Assembly (NCBI RefSeq): GCF_018332515.1
Contig: NZ_BOQD01000018.1
Coordinates: 1-47,980, forward strand
From: Bacillus hominis
GTDB taxonomy: Bacteria > Bacillota > Bacilli > Bacillales > Bacillaceae_G
DNA: 47,980 nt
Reading direction: 5' to 3'
A program made the translations under genes and the position numbers. The notes below the pieces were generated by a model, which did no database searches, was not told the DNA's origin, and worked only from the letters and a program-made list of their open reading frames with translations. Shown one piece after another: positions 31,380 through 38,414 of this stretch. Position 1 is the first letter of the stretch. Each line of letters starts with the position of its first letter.

Positions 31380-31395
31380 ATTGCTTGGTTTTTTG
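31364..31395 (+). terminator. Terminator of the Lrp-type gene
   Basis: ACCAAGCA / TGCTTGGT with a T run overlaps the final codons of the Lrp-type gene. Confidence 0.85.
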
Positions 31396-31419
31396 TTTGT
31401 GTAATATTCAGAAAAGTGA

Positions 31420-31448
31420 TTGACGGGGAGAAAAGAGGACTGTATTAT
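31420..31448 (+). promoter_or_regulatory. argA promoter
   Basis: TTGACG (31420-31425), a 17-bp spacer and TATTAT (31443-31448) form a strong sigma-A promoter about 70 bp before the start codon. Confidence 0.75.
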
Positions 31449-31458
31449 TATATATAAT

Positions 31459-31476
31459 TATGAATTAATATTCATT
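31459..31476. promoter_or_regulatory. ARG box (ArgR/AhrC operator) at argA
   Basis: TATGAATTAATATTCATT matches the 18-bp ARG box TNTGNATWWWWATNCANA at every constrained position except the last. It begins 10 bp after the -10 element, where a bound repressor would block transcription. Confidence 0.75.
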
Positions 31477-31517
31477 TCTTTTTATAAATATTAATGTGCT
31501 GGGTAAGGGGATATAAT

Positions 31518-32012
31518 ATGAAAATTTGTAATGCGGTTACAAGTGATGTGAAAGAGATTTATAACTTAATTGAAGTGTACGCGAAAGAGGGAGTTGTTTT
31601 GCCACGTTCTCTCTTGTCTCTTTATCAATATTTACAGTGTTTATATGTCATGAAAGAAGACGGGAAAATTGTTGGAGTTGCTGGATTGCATGTATTAGGG
31701 GAAGACCTTGCAGAAATCCGGTCATTAGTAGTTTCGCATAAATATGCAGGGAAAGGGATAGGGCGCATGCTCGTAAATCATGTGATGGAGGAAGCTACGA
31801 AAATAAATGTAAAAAGAGTAATTTCCTTAACGTATGAAACAGTATTTTTTCAAAAGTGTGGATTTGATTTTGTAAATAAAGAAGCATTGCCAGAGAAAGT
31901 ATGGATTGATTGTAGACATTGTCCAAAGGTTGATTATTGTGATGAGGTGGCGATGGTTCGGTATGTTGGTGAAAATTTTATAGAGAAAAAGAGCCCACTA
32001 TTATGTAAATAA
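31518..32012 (+). CDS. argA: Single-domain N-acetylglutamate synthase (GNAT)
   Basis: The 164-residue GNAT protein belongs to the short ArgA group that acetylates glutamate for arginine synthesis. Signatures are GVVLPRSLLSLYQYLQ near the N-terminus, LGEDLAEIRSLVV, the acetyl-CoA loop YAGKGIGRML, TYETVFFQKCGF, and the C-terminal KVWIDCRHCPKVDYCDE Cys cluster typical of these enzymes. The ARG box beside its promoter supports an arginine role. ATG at 31518 follows AAGGGGATA. The gene stands alone, away from an arg operon. The functional label is strong by pattern, but general acetyltransferase activity cannot be excluded. Confidence 0.85.
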   Translation: MKICNAVTSDVKEIYNLIEVYAKEGVVLPRSLLSLYQYLQCLYVMKEDGKIVGVAGLHVLGEDLAEIRSLVVSHKYAGKGIGRMLVNHVMEEATKINVKRVISLTYETVFFQKCGFDFVNKEALPEKVWIDCRHCPKVDYCDEVAMVRYVGENFIEKKSPLLCK

Positions 32013-32020
32013 TAGTGGGC
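31993..32020. terminator. Bidirectional terminator between argA and the SDR gene
   Basis: GCCCACTATTAT / ATAATAGTGGGC is a perfect 12-bp stem. The T run lies on the minus-strand side (CTCTTTTTCTC), so it best serves the SDR transcript and overlaps the argA stop. Confidence 0.75.
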
Positions 32021-32051
32021 ATCTATATTTCAATAAGAAATGAGAGTGTTA

Positions 32052-32822
32052 TTAAGAATTTGAATTCGTTTGTCTCACGGCAAAATTATAAAGTGGATCT
32101 CTAAGTTCATAGTTATACGTAAAACCGTCGACAATTCCTACAACTTTATCGTTATCATAAAGGTCGAGCATAAATTGTGCCATTTGTTTTGCAGTGTGGA
32201 ATTTCGGTACAACATTATCGTATTGGAACTCATCAATATCAAATGAGCGTTTTGCAAATTCTGTTTCAGTTGCAGCAGGAGCTAAAACTTTTGCTTGCAG
32301 TTTTGCGCCTTGTTCTTTCAGTTCGTGAGATAGTCCTTCTGTAAATGCACTTACATAAAACTTCGTAGCGCAGTACGTAACAGCATTGGCAACAATCGTG
32401 TATCCACCGCCCGATGAAACGTTGATAAGCTGTGTTCCATCAACCATTGAATAATCTCGAACGAAAAGAGAAGAGAGTATAGTTAGTGCTTCTATATTTA
32501 AATGCAACATCGTCTCTATTTTATTTAAATTTTGTTCAGCAATTGAGGCGAAATTACCAAAACCTGCGTTGTTAATCCACGTTTCAATTTGAAAACTTTG
32601 TAGACTTTCATAAAGTTTATAAACTTCTTCTGTGACGGATAAATCAGTTTTTCGAATGACAACATCCAATTTCGGATTCATTTCGTTAATTTTCAATTTT
32701 AACTCTTCTAATTCTGCTTGTCTTCGAGCTACAAGTATTAAGTTTTTTCCGCGAGATGCAAAGGCTAAAGCTGATTCGTAGCCGATTCCTGAACTAGCAC
32801 CAGTAATAACAGTATATTTCAT
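32052..32822 (-). CDS. Short-chain dehydrogenase/reductase (SDR)
   Basis: The 256-residue protein is a classical SDR: cofactor loop TGASSGIGY (8-16), NNAGFG near 86, catalytic Ser in NVSSGGG, and YCATK with the catalytic Tyr and Lys. The substrate is unknown. ATG at 32822 follows AGGAGG. It is transcribed divergently from a MerR-family gene, and its promoter has the 19-bp spacer with a palindrome that MerR proteins activate. Confidence 0.92.
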   Translation of the reverse strand: MKYTVITGASSGIGYESALAFASRGKNLILVARRQAELEELKLKINEMNPKLDVVIRKTDLSVTEEVYKLYESLQSFQIETWINNAGFGNFASIAEQNLNKIETMLHLNIEALTILSSLFVRDYSMVDGTQLINVSSGGGYTIVANAVTYCATKFYVSAFTEGLSHELKEQGAKLQAKVLAPAATETEFAKRSFDIDEFQYDNVVPKFHTAKQMAQFMLDLYDNDKVVGIVDGFTYNYELRDPLYNFAVRQTNSNS

Positions 32823-32862
32823 ATAAAAGCCTCCTAAATTCAAATTATTTTATTATGGTTAG

Positions 32863-32893
32863 ATTGTATTTGTTAGAGTATACTCTAAGTCAA
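32863..32893 (-). promoter_or_regulatory. MerR-type promoter of the SDR gene
   Basis: On the minus strand TTGACT and TACAAT are 19 bp apart. The perfect palindrome TTAGAGTATACTCTAA (32873-32888) sits between them. An over-long spacer with a central palindrome is the hallmark of promoters twisted into activity by MerR-family proteins. The flanking divergent gene encodes such a protein. Confidence 0.85.
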
Positions 32894-32957
32894 ATGTTTT
32901 TTTATAATCTGGATGTGGCAGTAAAATATATGAGGATAAATGGCATGCGGAGGGAGT

Positions 32958-33323
32958 ATGAGTATGTACACAATTAGTGAGGTAGCTAAATTATTAGGAA
33001 TGAGCACACATACATTACGTTATTATGAAAAGGAAAATATATTAATTGCAAATCGCGATGCAAATGGGAATCGAATTTATGAAGGGTCACATATAAAGTG
33101 GTTGCAGTTTGTAATGAAATTAAAACAAACACAAATGCCGATAGCAAAAATAAGAGAATACGCTAGATTATATACAGAAGGTGAGCATACAACCGGGGCT
33201 CGGTTGCAATTGTTAGAGGATCATAAAAAATCTATTCAAACTCAAAGAGAAAACTTAGTAATTACAGAGAAGATGCTTGAAAATAAAATTATTGCATACA
33301 AAGCCTCGTTGGAAAATAAATAG
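32958..33323 (+). CDS. MerR-family transcriptional regulator
   Basis: The 121-residue protein has the MerR HTH and wing (YTISEVAKLLGMSTHTLRYYEK) and a helical dimerisation segment rich in Gln, Lys and Glu. It is short, without an extra ligand domain, and has no metal-binding Cys pair, so it resembles the NmlR/AdhR group that responds to aldehydes or similar stress. The start is ATG at 32958 or 32964; GGAGGG lies upstream of both. It is divergent from the SDR gene, its likely target. Confidence 0.9.
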   Translation: MSMYTISEVAKLLGMSTHTLRYYEKENILIANRDANGNRIYEGSHIKWLQFVMKLKQTQMPIAKIREYARLYTEGEHTTGARLQLLEDHKKSIQTQRENLVITEKMLENKIIAYKASLENK

Positions 33324-33405
33324 ATTAAAAAATACTCTGTTCCTTGTTACGTGATGAAAGATGGATTTGATCTATGAGTATTTCATCATAGTGTGCGGAC
33401 AAATT

Positions 33406-33442
33406 AAAAAGAGCAGCTAGCAAAAGCTAACTGCTCTTTTTA
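33406..33442 (+). terminator. Terminator of the MerR gene
   Basis: AAAAAGAGCAG...CTGCTCTTTTT with inner GCTAGC pairing is a strong hairpin 80 bp after the stop codon. Confidence 0.85.
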
Positions 33443-33565
33443 AGGGATCTCTCCAAGGGGGAATGGAGAAAATCTTATGTTACTAGCATTATTGACAGAT
33501 TATTGAGAAATATACATGCAAATTTAAGAAATTTAAAATGTTTTTTGGTTAATAAAATCCGGGTG

Positions 33566-33595
33566 TTGACACTTTATCAATTGGTCATGTAGAAT
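33566..33595 (+). promoter_or_regulatory. Promoter of the SMR operon
   Basis: TTGACA (33566-33571), an 18-bp spacer and TAGAAT (33590-33595) directly precede the first TetR-type site. Confidence 0.6.
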
Positions 33596-33600
33596 ATTTG

Positions 33601-33620
33601 TGAATGACATTCAGTCATTT
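33601..33620. promoter_or_regulatory. TetR-type operator 1 (SMR promoter)
   Basis: TGAATGACATTCAGTCATTT contains inverted AATGAC / GTCATT arms and lies at the predicted transcription start of the SMR operon. It shares the TGAATGAC/GTCATTCA half-site with the sites at 33751, 34566 and 35229. Confidence 0.55.
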
Positions 33621-33750
33621 TTCTGTAAAAGGGTGTAGATAAGCAACTTTTATATGTAGTTAGCTTAATAACGGAACAAATATAAAGATAAATGAGGATG
33701 ATATTGTTTTTTAAATAGTAGTTAGCATGAGATTATATTTTTTAATTAAA

Positions 33751-33771
33751 AATGACTGACGGTCAGTCATT
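33751..33771. promoter_or_regulatory. TetR-type operator 2 (SMR leader)
   Basis: ATGACTGACGGTCAGTCAT (33752-33770) is a near-perfect palindrome about 22 bp before the first SMR start codon. Confidence 0.55.
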
Positions 33772-33792
33772 AAAAAATAGAAGGTGAGAGAT

Positions 33793-34149
33793 ATGAAAAA
33801 TAAATCTTGGTTATATGTCATATTAACATGTATTTTTGAAGTCTTTTGGGTGTTTGGTTTTAATACAGCTCATACTTGGTGGCATTGGGTCATTATTGTA
33901 GGAGTTATCGCTGTTGATTTTCACTTCCTTTCTAAAGCGTGTGAACATCTTGCGACAGGGACAGTATATGCGGTGTTTGCTGGGGCTGGTACTGTAGGTA
34001 CTTTCTTAATGGATGTTTTTCTTTTCGGTGGAAGTTTTAGTTTAGGAAAACTATTCTTCATTGTGATGGTTGTAGCAGGCGTTATCGGTTTAAAATTGGC
34101 TGATAATAAAGCAGAGACGGTGGAAGAAACTATGGAAGGAGCTGCTTAA
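33793..34149 (+). CDS. SMR-family efflux subunit A (YkkC/EbrA/YvdR-like)
   Basis: The 118-residue protein has four membrane helices and the SMR landmarks: the membrane-buried Glu in CIFEVFW, GTVYAVFAGAGTVGT in helix 3 and GVIGLKLAD at the end of helix 4. It probably pairs with the second SMR protein as a heterodimer that exports cationic compounds by proton exchange. ATG at 33793 follows AAGGTGAGAG. A TetR-type palindrome precedes it, and the tetR gene follows the pair, an arrangement like yvdRST of B. subtilis. Confidence 0.9.
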   Translation: MKNKSWLYVILTCIFEVFWVFGFNTAHTWWHWVIIVGVIAVDFHFLSKACEHLATGTVYAVFAGAGTVGTFLMDVFLFGGSFSLGKLFFIVMVVAGVIGLKLADNKAETVEETMEGAA

Positions 34150-34151
34150 AA

Positions 34152-34466
34152 ATGGGTTGGTTTTTCGTATTTTGTGCTGCAATTAGTGAAATAGTCGGTG
34201 TGATAGGCCTTAAAATGTATAGTAAAGATAAGACGTTAGCAAATGGAGCGATTTATATAGGTGGATTTGCAACTTCCTTCGCATTTTTATACACATCTTT
34301 CTTGTTCTTACAAGTAAGTGTGGCTTATGCGGTTTGGATTGGCATTGGAACAGCAGGCGCAGTTTTATTAAATATGTTTCTGTTTGGTGAATCGAAAAGT
34401 AAGGCACGTTTGATTAGTGTAGCTCTTATCGTATGTGGAGTTACGGGATTAAAGGCTCTTTCATAA
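34152..34466 (+). CDS. SMR-family efflux subunit B (YkkD/EbrB/YvdS-like)
   Basis: The 104-residue protein is the second SMR subunit: Glu in AAISEIVGVIGLKMYS, VAYAVWIGIGTAGAVLLNMFLFGE in helix 3, and a GVTGLKALS end. It starts 2 bp after the first SMR stop codon, so the pair is translationally coupled. Substrates could be quaternary ammonium compounds, guanidinium or other cations; the sequence does not decide. Confidence 0.9.
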   Translation: MGWFFVFCAAISEIVGVIGLKMYSKDKTLANGAIYIGGFATSFAFLYTSFLFLQVSVAYAVWIGIGTAGAVLLNMFLFGESKSKARLISVALIVCGVTGLKALS

Positions 34467-34485
34467 GAAATTGATATTAAATTTG

Positions 34486-34515
34486 AATCTCCTAACGATT
34501 TGTTGGGAGATTTTT
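34486..34515 (+). terminator. Terminator of the SMR operon
   Basis: AATCTCCTAAC / GTTGGGAGATT with T run follows 20 bp after the second SMR gene. Confidence 0.8.
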
Positions 34516-34536
34516 ATTATGAAAAGTGCACTATAA

Positions 34537-34582
34537 TTGACAGTACAGCTAGTTATTTTATAAAATGAGTGACAGTCATTCA
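34537..34582 (+). promoter_or_regulatory. tetR promoter with TetR-type operator 3
   Basis: TTGACA (34537-34542) is followed by TATAAAAT (34559-34566) with a 16-18 bp spacer. The site TGAGTGACAGTCATTCA (34566-34582) overlaps the end of the -10 and the start of transcription, as expected for autoregulation. Confidence 0.65.
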
Positions 34583-34604
34583 ATACGCGTGTGAAAGGGT
34601 TTAA

Positions 34605-35183
34605 ATGATGAATAAAAAAGAGAAAATTGTCTTTGCGGCTATTGAAGTGTTTCAGGAAAAGGGCGTTGAAAAGACGAAGATTTCTGATATCGTGAAGTTG
34701 GCTGGTATTGCGCAAGGAACTTTCTATTTATATTTTCCTTCTAAGTTATCTGTTATGCCTGCAATAGCAGAAGTGATGGTTGAGAAGATGATACTTGCAG
34801 TGAAAGAAAAAGTACAGAACGATGCGCCTTTTTCAAGTAAAGTTGAGCAGGTAATAGATGCAGTATTTAACTTTATAGCTGAATATCGTGAAATACAAGC
34901 ATTAATGTATGCGGGCCTTGCATCTACTGAACATATAAAAGAATGGGAAGCTGTATATGAGCCTCTTTATATATGGCTAAGTGAATTTTTAAGTGAGGCA
35001 AAAGAATCAGGTGAAATTCGCGATTCAGTTCACGCAGAAAGAACAGCAAAGCTATTTATCGCCCTTGTTGAATCAGCAGCGGAACAAGTTTATTTATATG
35101 ATCATAAAGATGATGAGCAAGTCGAGCTACAAAAGGCAGAAGTACTAGATTTTTTAACACATGCACTACATATAAAGAAATAG
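34605..35183 (+). CDS. TetR-family transcriptional regulator
   Basis: The 192-residue protein has the TetR HTH (about 8-55; TKISDIVKLAGIAQGTFYLYFPSK) and a helical ligand-binding domain. It sits between an SMR efflux pair and an MFS pump. Related operator-like sites precede all three transcription units, so it is probably their common repressor, relieved by pump substrates. The start is ATG at 34605 or 34608 after GAAAGGG. Confidence 0.92.
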   Translation: MMNKKEKIVFAAIEVFQEKGVEKTKISDIVKLAGIAQGTFYLYFPSKLSVMPAIAEVMVEKMILAVKEKVQNDAPFSSKVEQVIDAVFNFIAEYREIQALMYAGLASTEHIKEWEAVYEPLYIWLSEFLSEAKESGEIRDSVHAERTAKLFIALVESAAEQVYLYDHKDDEQVELQKAEVLDFLTHALHIKK

Positions 35184-35187
35184 TAAG

Positions 35188-35217
35188 ATGAACCTGTCTG
35201 AAAAGGTAGGTTCATTT
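35188..35217 (+). terminator. Terminator of tetR
   Basis: ATGAACCT / AGGTTCAT with a short loop and T-rich end follows the tetR stop codon. Confidence 0.75.
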
Positions 35218-35228
35218 CTGCGGAAAAC

Positions 35229-35245
35229 TGAATGATAGTCATTCA
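35229..35245. promoter_or_regulatory. TetR-type operator 4 (upstream of the MFS pump)
   Basis: TGAATGATAGTCATTCA is a palindrome with TGAATGA / TCATTCA arms, 150 bp before the MFS start codon. It is the most symmetric of the four related sites. Confidence 0.6.
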
Positions 35246-35271
35246 CCGTGTATTTATGTATGTGTGGAAGA

Positions 35272-35338
35272 ATAGAGTGAAACTTTAATGAGTGGAGGGC
35301 ATCTTCATTCATTATTAGCCCGCAAAGAGCAGGATAAA
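35272..35338 (+). repeat. Short bcr1-like repeat between operator 4 and the MFS gene
   Basis: The 67-bp element starts ATAGA-GTGAAACTTTAATGAGTGGA and ends GAGCAGG-ATAAA. It shares the 5' end and the CATTATTAGCCCG segment with the longer copies but lacks the centre. It is a second internally deleted copy, more decayed than the one at 1543, and it lies in the MFS promoter region. Confidence 0.6.
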
Positions 35339-35395
35339 GAAAAAGCTTCTTGGGCATTATTTTTGAGAGGAACTTACGGGAAGAGGTGTTAAAAA

Positions 35396-36598
35396 GTGAA
35401 GAAACCGATAAAAGAACAAAAGATGGTATTGATCATTCTTTTGAGTAATATATTTATCGCTTTTTTAGGGATTGGATTAATCATTCCGGTTATGCCATCC
35501 TTTATGAATGATATGAATTTAACAGGAAAGACGATGGGCTATCTCGTTGCAGTATTTGCAATGGCTCAGCTTATTTCTTCACCTATTACGGGTCGTTGGG
35601 TCGATCTTTACGGTAGGAAGAAAATGATAATCATTGGATTATTTATTTTTGGTGTTTCAGAGCTTCTGTTTGGATTAGGAAAAGATGTGTGGATGCTTTA
35701 TGCAGCGAGGGTGTTAGGCGGGATTAGTGCTGCGTTTATTATGCCGGGTGTTACGGCATATGTTGCTGATATTACATCTATTAAGGAACGTCCAAAGGCG
35801 ATGGGATATCTTTCAGCGGCTATTAGTACCGGGTTTATTATAGGGCCTGGAATCGGTGGCTTTATTGCAGAATACGGTATACGTGTACCGTTCTTTGTGG
35901 CAGCAGTTATTGCTTTTGTCGCATGCGTGATTTCTATATTTATTTTGAAAGAGCCGTTAACGAAAGAAGAACTTGCAGAGATTTCCGCTAATACGAAAGA
36001 ATCAAGTTTTATCGGGGATTTAAAGAAATCATTAAATCCAATGTATGCAATCGCATTTATTATTGTATTTGTACTCGCATTTGGATTATCAGCATATGAA
36101 ACTGTGTTTAGCCTGTTCTCTGATCATAAATTTGGTTTCGCGCCGAAAGATATTGCTGCCATTATTACAATTAGCTCAATCTTTGGGGTAGTTGTGCAAG
36201 TATTTATGTTTGGAAAATTGGTAGACATGTTCGGTGAGAAAGTATTAATTCAAATATGTTTAGTTGTAGGAGCAGTGTTAGCATTCGTTTCAACTGTAGT
36301 CTTTAATTATTGGAGTGTACTTCTCGTTACGTGTTTTATTTTCTTAGCATTTGATTTACTTCGTCCAGCTTTAACGACATTTTTATCAAAATCAGCTGGA
36401 AAAGAGCAAGGATTCGTTGCTGGTATGAACTCAACGTATACGAGCTTAGGAAATATTGCAGGACCGGCGATGGGTGGAATATTATTTGATATAAATATTC
36501 ATTATCCATATGCTTTCTCAGGTGTTGTTTTAATCGTTGGCCTCGGCATTACATTTATGTGGAGAGAGAAACAGCTAGCTCAAAGTTTTGCGAAGTAA
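35396..36598 (+). CDS. MFS drug-efflux transporter (TetA/NorA-like)
   Basis: The 400-residue protein has twelve membrane helices and the drug:H+ antiporter-1 marks: GWVDLYGRKKMI-type motif A (GRWVDLYGRKKM near 63) and motif C-like GIGLIIPVMPSF and ISTGFIIGPGIGG. It starts at GTG after GGGAAGAGGTG. With the SMR pair and tetR next door it forms a small multidrug resistance cluster. A TetR-type palindrome and a decayed bcr1-like repeat lie upstream. Confidence 0.92.
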   Translation: MKKPIKEQKMVLIILLSNIFIAFLGIGLIIPVMPSFMNDMNLTGKTMGYLVAVFAMAQLISSPITGRWVDLYGRKKMIIIGLFIFGVSELLFGLGKDVWMLYAARVLGGISAAFIMPGVTAYVADITSIKERPKAMGYLSAAISTGFIIGPGIGGFIAEYGIRVPFFVAAVIAFVACVISIFILKEPLTKEELAEISANTKESSFIGDLKKSLNPMYAIAFIIVFVLAFGLSAYETVFSLFSDHKFGFAPKDIAAIITISSIFGVVVQVFMFGKLVDMFGEKVLIQICLVVGAVLAFVSTVVFNYWSVLLVTCFIFLAFDLLRPALTTFLSKSAGKEQGFVAGMNSTYTSLGNIAGPAMGGILFDINIHYPYAFSGVVLIVGLGITFMWREKQLAQSFAK

Positions 36599-36611
36599 TG
36601 TAGTGAATAAC

Positions 36612-36650
36612 GAAAAGCCTCTTACTATTTTTATGGTAAGGGGCTTTTCG
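36612..36650. terminator. Bidirectional terminator between the MFS and HxlR genes
   Basis: GAAAAGCCTCTTACTA / ATGGTAAGGGGCTTTTC is a long stem with T on both strands, located between convergent genes. Confidence 0.88.
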
Positions 36651-36651
36651 T

Positions 36652-36990
36652 TTATAAACTTAATCCAAACCGCTTTAATTCAATAAATATTCCCTCTAAT
36701 TGCTTTCCTTTATCCGTTAACGTGTACTCTACACGAGGCGGAACTTCTGGATATACTTTTCTCGTTAAAATCCCTTGTGCTTCCAATTCTTTTAGGCGAA
36801 GTGATAATGTTTTCGGACTAATCCCTTCCATTGATTTTTGTAAATCACTAAACCGTAATGTCCCTTCGATAAGAAGGTCACGAATAATTAAAAACGTCCA
36901 TTTTGTACTAATTACGTCAAGAGTTTTAGCGATAGGACAAGGTATACCAGGTAAACCTTTCGTTAATACAACTGGATCTATATTGCTCAT
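36652..36990 (-). CDS. HxlR-family transcriptional regulator
   Basis: The 112-residue protein is a winged-helix HxlR regulator: CPIAKTLDVISTKWTFLIIRDLL at the N-terminus and SPKTLSLRLKELEAQGILTRKVYPEVPPRVEYTLT over the recognition helix and wing. A Cys near the N-terminus (IPCPI) matches the redox-sensing Cys of YodB/CatR-type members. It is divergent from a SnoaL-like lipoprotein gene and a quinone reductase gene, fitting a quinone- or electrophile-sensing role. ATG at 36990 follows GGAGGC. Confidence 0.92.
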   Translation of the reverse strand: MSNIDPVVLTKGLPGIPCPIAKTLDVISTKWTFLIIRDLLIEGTLRFSDLQKSMEGISPKTLSLRLKELEAQGILTRKVYPEVPPRVEYTLTDKGKQLEGIFIELKRFGLSL

Positions 36991-37081
36991 GGAAATAGCC
37001 TCCATAAAAATTTTTTGAATGAATTTGCTTTATAGTATCACAAAACTATCTTTTTGGTAACTATATGAAAAAAATATCACT

Positions 37082-37098
37082 ACTTCCATAACGGAAGT
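37082..37098. promoter_or_regulatory. Candidate HxlR operator
   Basis: ACTTCCATAACGGAAGT has perfect ACTTCC / GGAAGT arms around five bases and lies in the divergent control region of the HxlR and lipoprotein genes. No other gene uses this region. Confidence 0.45.
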
Positions 37099-37159
37099 TA
37101 ATACATATACAATAGAAATACGAAATACAAAGGGTTTGTATGAGGAGGAGGTGATTTCC

Positions 37160-37699
37160 ATGAGTATAAAAAAGTTGTTTGGGTTCTTTAGTTTTTTTGT
37201 CATTTGTATTGTGCTTGTAGCATGCGGCGCGGAACAAAAAACTGAAATCCAGTTATTAAAAGAAATGCCAAAGCCAAAAGCAATGACAATTGATCCTTCA
37301 CTAAATAAAAAGGAAGCGACAGAAATCGTGCATGTAGCTCAGCGTTTTTACGCATTTTGGGATACAGGTAAAGAGGAGATTATTCCGCAGGCTGTTACGG
37401 GAAATTTCTTCGATAATACGTTGCCGAAAGGACGTCCACAAGGCATTGAAGGATTAAAGTTTGCAGCACAAAATTTTCGTAAAGTCGTTCCAAATATACA
37501 TTGTGAGATTGAAGACTTATTAGTTGTTGGTGATAAAGTAACAGCTCGTCTTTCTTTTACAGGAACGCATAATGATAAGAAAATTAATTTTTTTGCAATT
37601 GATATTTTGCATGTGAAAGACGGAAAGATAACGGAAGATTGGCATTTAGAAGATAATCTTACGCTGAAGCAGCAACTCGGCTTAATAGCTGAAGAGTAG
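37160..37699 (+). CDS. SnoaL-like lipoprotein
   Basis: The 179-residue protein has a lipoprotein signal (SIKKLFGFFSFFVICIVLVAC, lipobox LVAC near residue 22). A SnoaL/ester-cyclase fold follows: RFYAFWDTGKEEIIPQAVTGNFFDN, RPQGIEGLKFAAQNFRKVVPN and GKITEDWHLEDNLTLKQQLG. It is therefore a membrane-anchored, outward-facing relative of NTF2-like polyketide cyclases, whose substrate here is unknown. ATG at 37160 follows GAGGAGGAGGTG. It is 23 bp upstream of the quinone reductase gene and probably in the same operon. Confidence 0.88.
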   Translation: MSIKKLFGFFSFFVICIVLVACGAEQKTEIQLLKEMPKPKAMTIDPSLNKKEATEIVHVAQRFYAFWDTGKEEIIPQAVTGNFFDNTLPKGRPQGIEGLKFAAQNFRKVVPNIHCEIEDLLVVGDKVTARLSFTGTHNDKKINFFAIDILHVKDGKITEDWHLEDNLTLKQQLGLIAEE

Positions 37700-37722
37700 A
37701 TCATATAAGGGAGAGAAAAGTG

Positions 37723-38268
37723 ATGAAAAATATTTTTATTATAAATGGACATGAAAAATACGGTACGAAAGAAGGACGATTAAATAGAACGTTAGTAGAT
37801 TATATGGTAACCGTATTAAGCGAGAATCATCATGTGAAAACAACAACGATTCAAGATGGCTATAGTATTAAGGAAGAACAAGAGAAGTTTTTATGGGCCG
37901 ATGTTGTGATTTATCAAACACCAATTTACTGGTTTAGTGTACCGGGATTATTTAAAACGTATATGGATGAAGTATATGAATATGGCTTGTTCTTTAAAGG
38001 TGCAGATGAATACGGAACAGGTGGTTTATTAAACGGGAAGCAGCATATGTTTTCTACAACTTGGAATGCACCTGAAAAAGCATTCGGAGATAAGACGAAG
38101 TTCTTTGAAGGAGAAAGTTTAGAATCAGCGCTTAGTCATTTACATCGTGTGCAGAAGTTTATTGGTATGAGTCCGTTAAAGAGCTTTGCATGTTATGATG
38201 TGGTAAAAAATCCGGATATTGAGAAATTTTTGATGGACTTGAAGAATCATTTGGCTGAAGTAATTTAA
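37723..38268 (+). CDS. MdaB/flavodoxin-fold NAD(P)H-quinone reductase
   Basis: The 181-residue protein has the flavodoxin-like fold of MdaB and KefF-type two-electron quinone reductases: IINGHEKYG at the FMN phosphate loop, YQTPIYWFSVPGLFKTYMDEVYEYG, and TTWNAPEKAFG. It reduces quinones without semiquinone formation. ATG at 37723 follows AAGGGAGAG. Position beside an HxlR regulator fits induction by quinones. Confidence 0.9.
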   Translation: MKNIFIINGHEKYGTKEGRLNRTLVDYMVTVLSENHHVKTTTIQDGYSIKEEQEKFLWADVVIYQTPIYWFSVPGLFKTYMDEVYEYGLFFKGADEYGTGGLLNGKQHMFSTTWNAPEKAFGDKTKFFEGESLESALSHLHRVQKFIGMSPLKSFACYDVVKNPDIEKFLMDLKNHLAEVI

Positions 38269-38319
38269 TAATAGTTTGCATCTTTGTGCGTAAGAAGGTT
38301 CATCTTTTAAAATGTAAAA

Positions 38320-38352
38320 GAAGGTACTACTAAGAGTGTAGTACCTTCTCTT
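38320..38352 (+). terminator. Terminator of the SnoaL-quinone reductase operon
   Basis: GAAGGTACTAC / GTAGTACCTTC with a short loop and CTCTT end lies 50 bp after the stop codon. Confidence 0.75.
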
Positions 38353-38414
38353 GCATTCATAAAAATTGCTTAGTTTTTCTTAGCTTAAAGTCTTCATAAG
38401 CGGCATTTAACCTT

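Larger units (their letters stand above)
33443..33792. other. Leader and control region of the SMR operon
   Basis: This 350-bp gap holds a sigma-A promoter (33566-33595) and two TetR-type sites (33601-33620 and 33751-33771) on each side of a ~130-nt leader. The leader has no recognised riboswitch; in particular the guanidine-I motif that precedes ykkCD in B. subtilis was looked for and not seen. Confidence 0.5.

Noticed and set aside
33600-33790. Guanidine-I (ykkC) riboswitch before the SMR pair
   Set aside because: The conserved aptamer segments were not found; the leader shows TetR-type palindromes instead.
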